This document shows, in pieces, positions 62,119 to 64,000 of a stretch of 64,000 nucleotides of DNA. Below the pieces are notes generated by a model, which was given only the letters and a program-made list of their open reading frames with translations, ran no database searches and was not told the DNA's origin. Position numbers and translations under genes: made by a program. Numbering within the stretch: the stretch's first letter is position 1; every line of letters begins with the position of its first letter. Source of the DNA: Oceanithermus profundus DSM 14977 (lineage in GTDB: Bacteria; Deinococcota; Deinococci; Deinococcales; Marinithermaceae); assembly GCF_000183745.1 (NCBI RefSeq), contig NC_014761.1, positions 1,364,001 to 1,428,000 of the forward strand. Direction: 5' to 3'.

Positions 62119-62678
62119 TGGCCCGCATCGACCTGCCGCGCCCCACGACCTGGGTGACGCTCACCGGGTTCATGGGCGTGGGCAAGACCCGGATCGGGCG
62201 CGAGCTGGCGCAGGAGCTGATGCTGCACTTCGTGGACCTGGACCGCTACATCGAACGCCAGACGGGGCTCTCGGTCGCCGACATCTTCCGCTACATCGGC
62301 GAGGCGGCCTTTCGCGAGATGGAGGCCGAGGCCGTGCGCGAACTGGTCCGGCGCGACCACCTGGTGCTCTCGTTGGGCGGCGGCACCTACACCAACCCCG
62401 AGAACCGCAGGCTGCTGCTCGAGCGCGGACCGGTGGTGGCGCTGTGGGCCAGCCCCGAAACCATCCACTCTCGCGTGCTGCGCAAGCCCGGGCAACGGCC
62501 CCTGCTCAGCGAGGGGGACGCACTCGAAAAGATCCGCCGCCTGCTGGCCGAGCGCGAGGCGGTCTACCGCGAGGCGCACATCCACGCCTCCACCGAGGGG
62601 CGCCCCGCGCGCGAGGTGGTTCGTGAACTGATCGAAAAGCTTTGGGAACTGGAGGCTCCCGGTCGTGAAACGTCTTGA
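62118..62678 (+). CDS. aroK: Shikimate kinase
   Basis: 186 residues. LTGFMGVGKTRIGRELA (P loop), FVDLDRYIERQTGLSVADIF (shikimate-binding Asp), FREMEAEAVREL, LGGGTYTNPENRRLLL and the lid Arg in RPLL. It phosphorylates shikimate with ATP. ATG 62118 shares a base with the aroC stop, and its end overlaps aroB by 14 bases, so the three enzymes are translated from one message. Confidence 0.95.
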   Translation: MARIDLPRPTTWVTLTGFMGVGKTRIGRELAQELMLHFVDLDRYIERQTGLSVADIFRYIGEAAFREMEAEAVRELVRRDHLVLSLGGGTYTNPENRRLLLERGPVVALWASPETIHSRVLRKPGQRPLLSEGDALEKIRRLLAEREAVYREAHIHASTEGRPAREVVRELIEKLWELEAPGRETS

Positions 62679-63699
62679 CGTCGCCCCTCCGCACGATCAC
62701 CCGGTCTGGATCGGCCGGGGTCTGGACGCGCCAAAGCCGCACGGTCCGGTGGCGCTGATCTTCGACCCCAAGGTCGCACCGCTGGCCCGCTTGTTGCAAG
62801 AGGCGGTACGGCCGCGGATCGCCCTCGAGCTCGAGGGCGGGGAGGCGAGCAAGCGGCTCGCCGTCTTCGAACGAATGCTGCGCGCGCTGGCGCAGGCCGG
62901 CCTCCCGCGCGACGCCGAGGTGTGGGCGGTGGGGGGCGGCACCGTGACCGACCTGGCCGGTTTCGTGGCCGCCAGCTACCTGCGCGGCGTGGCCTGGCGG
63001 GCCTGGCCGACGACCACGCTGGCGGTGGTCGACGCGGCGGTGGGCGGCAAGACGGGCGTCAACCTGCCCGAGGGCAAGAACCTGGTGGGCGCCTTCCACC
63101 CGCCCCGGGGCGTCTACGCCGAGCTGGCCGCGCTCGAAACCCTGCCCGAGGCCACGTTCCGCGAAGGGCTGGTCGAGGCCTTCAAGCACGGCCTGATCGC
63201 GGGCGACGCGGTGCTGCTCGCCCCCTGGGGCCTCGCTCCCGACCGCCCAGAACTCGAGCCCTACCTGGCCCGGGCCGTGGCCGTGAAGATCGCCGTGGTC
63301 GAACGCGACTTCAAGGAGAGTGGCGAGCGGATGAAGCTGAACCTGGGCCACACCCTAGCCCACGCGCTGGAGGCGGCGAGCGGCCACGCCCTAGCCCACG
63401 GCCACGCCGTGGCCTGGGGCCTGCTCTTCGCGGCGCTCTTGGGCCGCGAGCTGGGCGGCGACGACCTCACCGAACCGGTCCTGCGGCTGCTGGCCTGGAC
63501 GCGGGCGCCCGCGCCCCCCGCCGGAGGTTGGGACGACTTTGCGGGGTACATCGCGCGCGACAAGAAGAACCGCAGCGCCGGCCTCCGCTGGGTGGTGCCC
63601 TACGCCGCGGGGGACGTGCGCGTCGAGCCGGTGGCCGAAGCGGCGCTGCGGGCGGCTTTCGCCGCCTGGCGCGAGCACGCGGCGGGGTATCCTGGGTAG
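62665..63699 (+). CDS. aroB: 3-dehydroquinate synthase
   Basis: 344 residues, the second shikimate-pathway enzyme (NAD and zinc). WAVGGGTVTDLAGFVAASYLRGV is the NAD/phosphate segment, TTLAVVDAAVGGKTGVNLPEGKNLVGAFHPP the signature. Zinc ligands: Glu in EGLVEAFKHGLI and His in LGHTLAHALE and HGHAVAWG. The N-terminal strand part is shorter than in E. coli. GTG start lies within the end of aroK. Confidence 0.95.
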   Translation: MKRLDVAPPHDHPVWIGRGLDAPKPHGPVALIFDPKVAPLARLLQEAVRPRIALELEGGEASKRLAVFERMLRALAQAGLPRDAEVWAVGGGTVTDLAGFVAASYLRGVAWRAWPTTTLAVVDAAVGGKTGVNLPEGKNLVGAFHPPRGVYAELAALETLPEATFREGLVEAFKHGLIAGDAVLLAPWGLAPDRPELEPYLARAVAVKIAVVERDFKESGERMKLNLGHTLAHALEAASGHALAHGHAVAWGLLFAALLGRELGGDDLTEPVLRLLAWTRAPAPPAGGWDDFAGYIARDKKNRSAGLRWVVPYAAGDVRVEPVAEAALRAAFAAWREHAAGYPG

Positions 63700-63708
63700 G
63701 AGGCGCGC

Positions 63709-64000
63709 ATGATCCTGGTGCTCAACGGACCCAACCTGAACCTGCTCGGCCGCCGCGAGCCCGAGCTCTACGGGCGCATGACCCTCGAGGAGCTGGAAGA
63801 CCAGATCGAAGCCTGGGCCGCGGAACTAAACGTGGCGGTCACCCTGAGGCAGTCGAACTACGAAGGGCAGCTGATCGAGTGGATCCAGCAGGCCCAAGGC
63901 GAGGGGTTCTCGGGCATCGTGCTCAACCCTGCCGCGCTCACCCATTACAGCTACGCCCTCTTCGACGCCATCGCCGCCCAGCCGCTGCCGGTGGTGGAGG
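63709..64000 (+). CDS. aroQ: 3-dehydroquinate dehydratase, type II (cut by window end)
   Basis: The first 97 codons of a type II dehydroquinase. ILVLNGPNLNLLGRREPELYG carries the active-site Arg and Tyr, RQSNYEGQLIEWI the loop, and ILNPAALTHYSYAL (here GIVLNPAALTHYSYAL) the substrate region. It converts 3-dehydroquinate to 3-dehydroshikimate. TAGGAGGCGCGC precedes the ATG, 9 bases after aroB. About one third (roughly 45-50 residues) should lie beyond 64000. Confidence 0.95.
   Translation, partial: MILVLNGPNLNLLGRREPELYGRMTLEELEDQIEAWAAELNVAVTLRQSNYEGQLIEWIQQAQGEGFSGIVLNPAALTHYSYALFDAIAAQPLPVVE

Overview
The window is a GC-rich bacterial chromosome segment that reads as a member of the Thermales (Thermus/Oceanithermus/Marinithermus group of Deinococcota). 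The grounds are a single-polypeptide SecDF, a homoisocitrate dehydrogenase of the alpha-aminoadipate lysine route very close to the Thermus enzyme, a pilMNOWQ operon, a Thermus-type MgtE, and many promoters whose -10 box sits only 6-7 bases before the start codon (leaderless mRNA). The genus cannot be fixed from sequence reading alone. No rRNA, tRNA, CRISPR array, transposase or prophage was seen.

Layout. 1-7385: dnaJ, carB, a universal stress protein and rplS, flanked by two families of dispersed repeats that occur in inverted orientation on the two sides. 7386-10419 (minus): ffh-rpsP-khpA-rimM-trmD, an RNA-maturation and secretion operon. 10631-12381: mgtE coupled to a short pyrophosphatase-like gene. 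12383-14924 (minus): HMG-CoA lyase and an acyl-CoA carboxylase beta subunit (leucine catabolism). 14974-17952: a complete T-box leader (specifier GTC) and valS. 17993-22529 (minus): an unknown gene and a sugar ABC transporter with a fucose-mutarotase-like protein. 22628-25071 (minus): recJ and a LapA-like membrane protein. 25146-31325 (minus): rimP-nusA-ylxR-infB-small secreted protein-secDF. 31462-32970 (minus): hisA-mutM. 33022-36127: a self-contained regulator/ABC transporter cassette plus an unknown membrane protein. 36609-37499: arginase. 37617-42643: yceD-rpmF-fabH-fabD-fabG-acpP-fabF. 42706-44974 (minus): ebfC-recR followed by three tandem Roadblock/LC7 genes and a DUF3467 gene. 45040-48876: hemB, a polyferredoxin/YtkA-like three-gene set, and a thioesterase. 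48877-51506: arrays of palindromic repeats with a small GIY-YIG nuclease between them. 51507-54966: a TPR-like gene, then an AT-rich island with a 31-residue secreted peptide gene, a membrane HD-GYP protein and a DUF5317 protein. 54998-64000: lysine-pathway HICDH, pilMNOWQ, and aroC-aroK-aroB-aroQ (cut by the window end).

The most unusual stretch is 52580-54966. A promoter-driven, structured leader precedes a tiny secreted peptide. A terminator-like hairpin separates the peptide from a polytopic membrane protein whose AT-rich sensor half is fused to a GC-rich, native-looking HD-GYP (cyclic-di-GMP phosphodiesterase) half, followed by an overlapping DUF5317 membrane gene. The inference is a peptide-signal/receptor pair feeding into cyclic-di-GMP, with a sensor acquired or swapped by recombination. 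Other points of interest are the T-box leader carrying a fragment of the dispersed repeat, the covarying palindrome arrays around the GIY-YIG gene, and the triple Roadblock operon.
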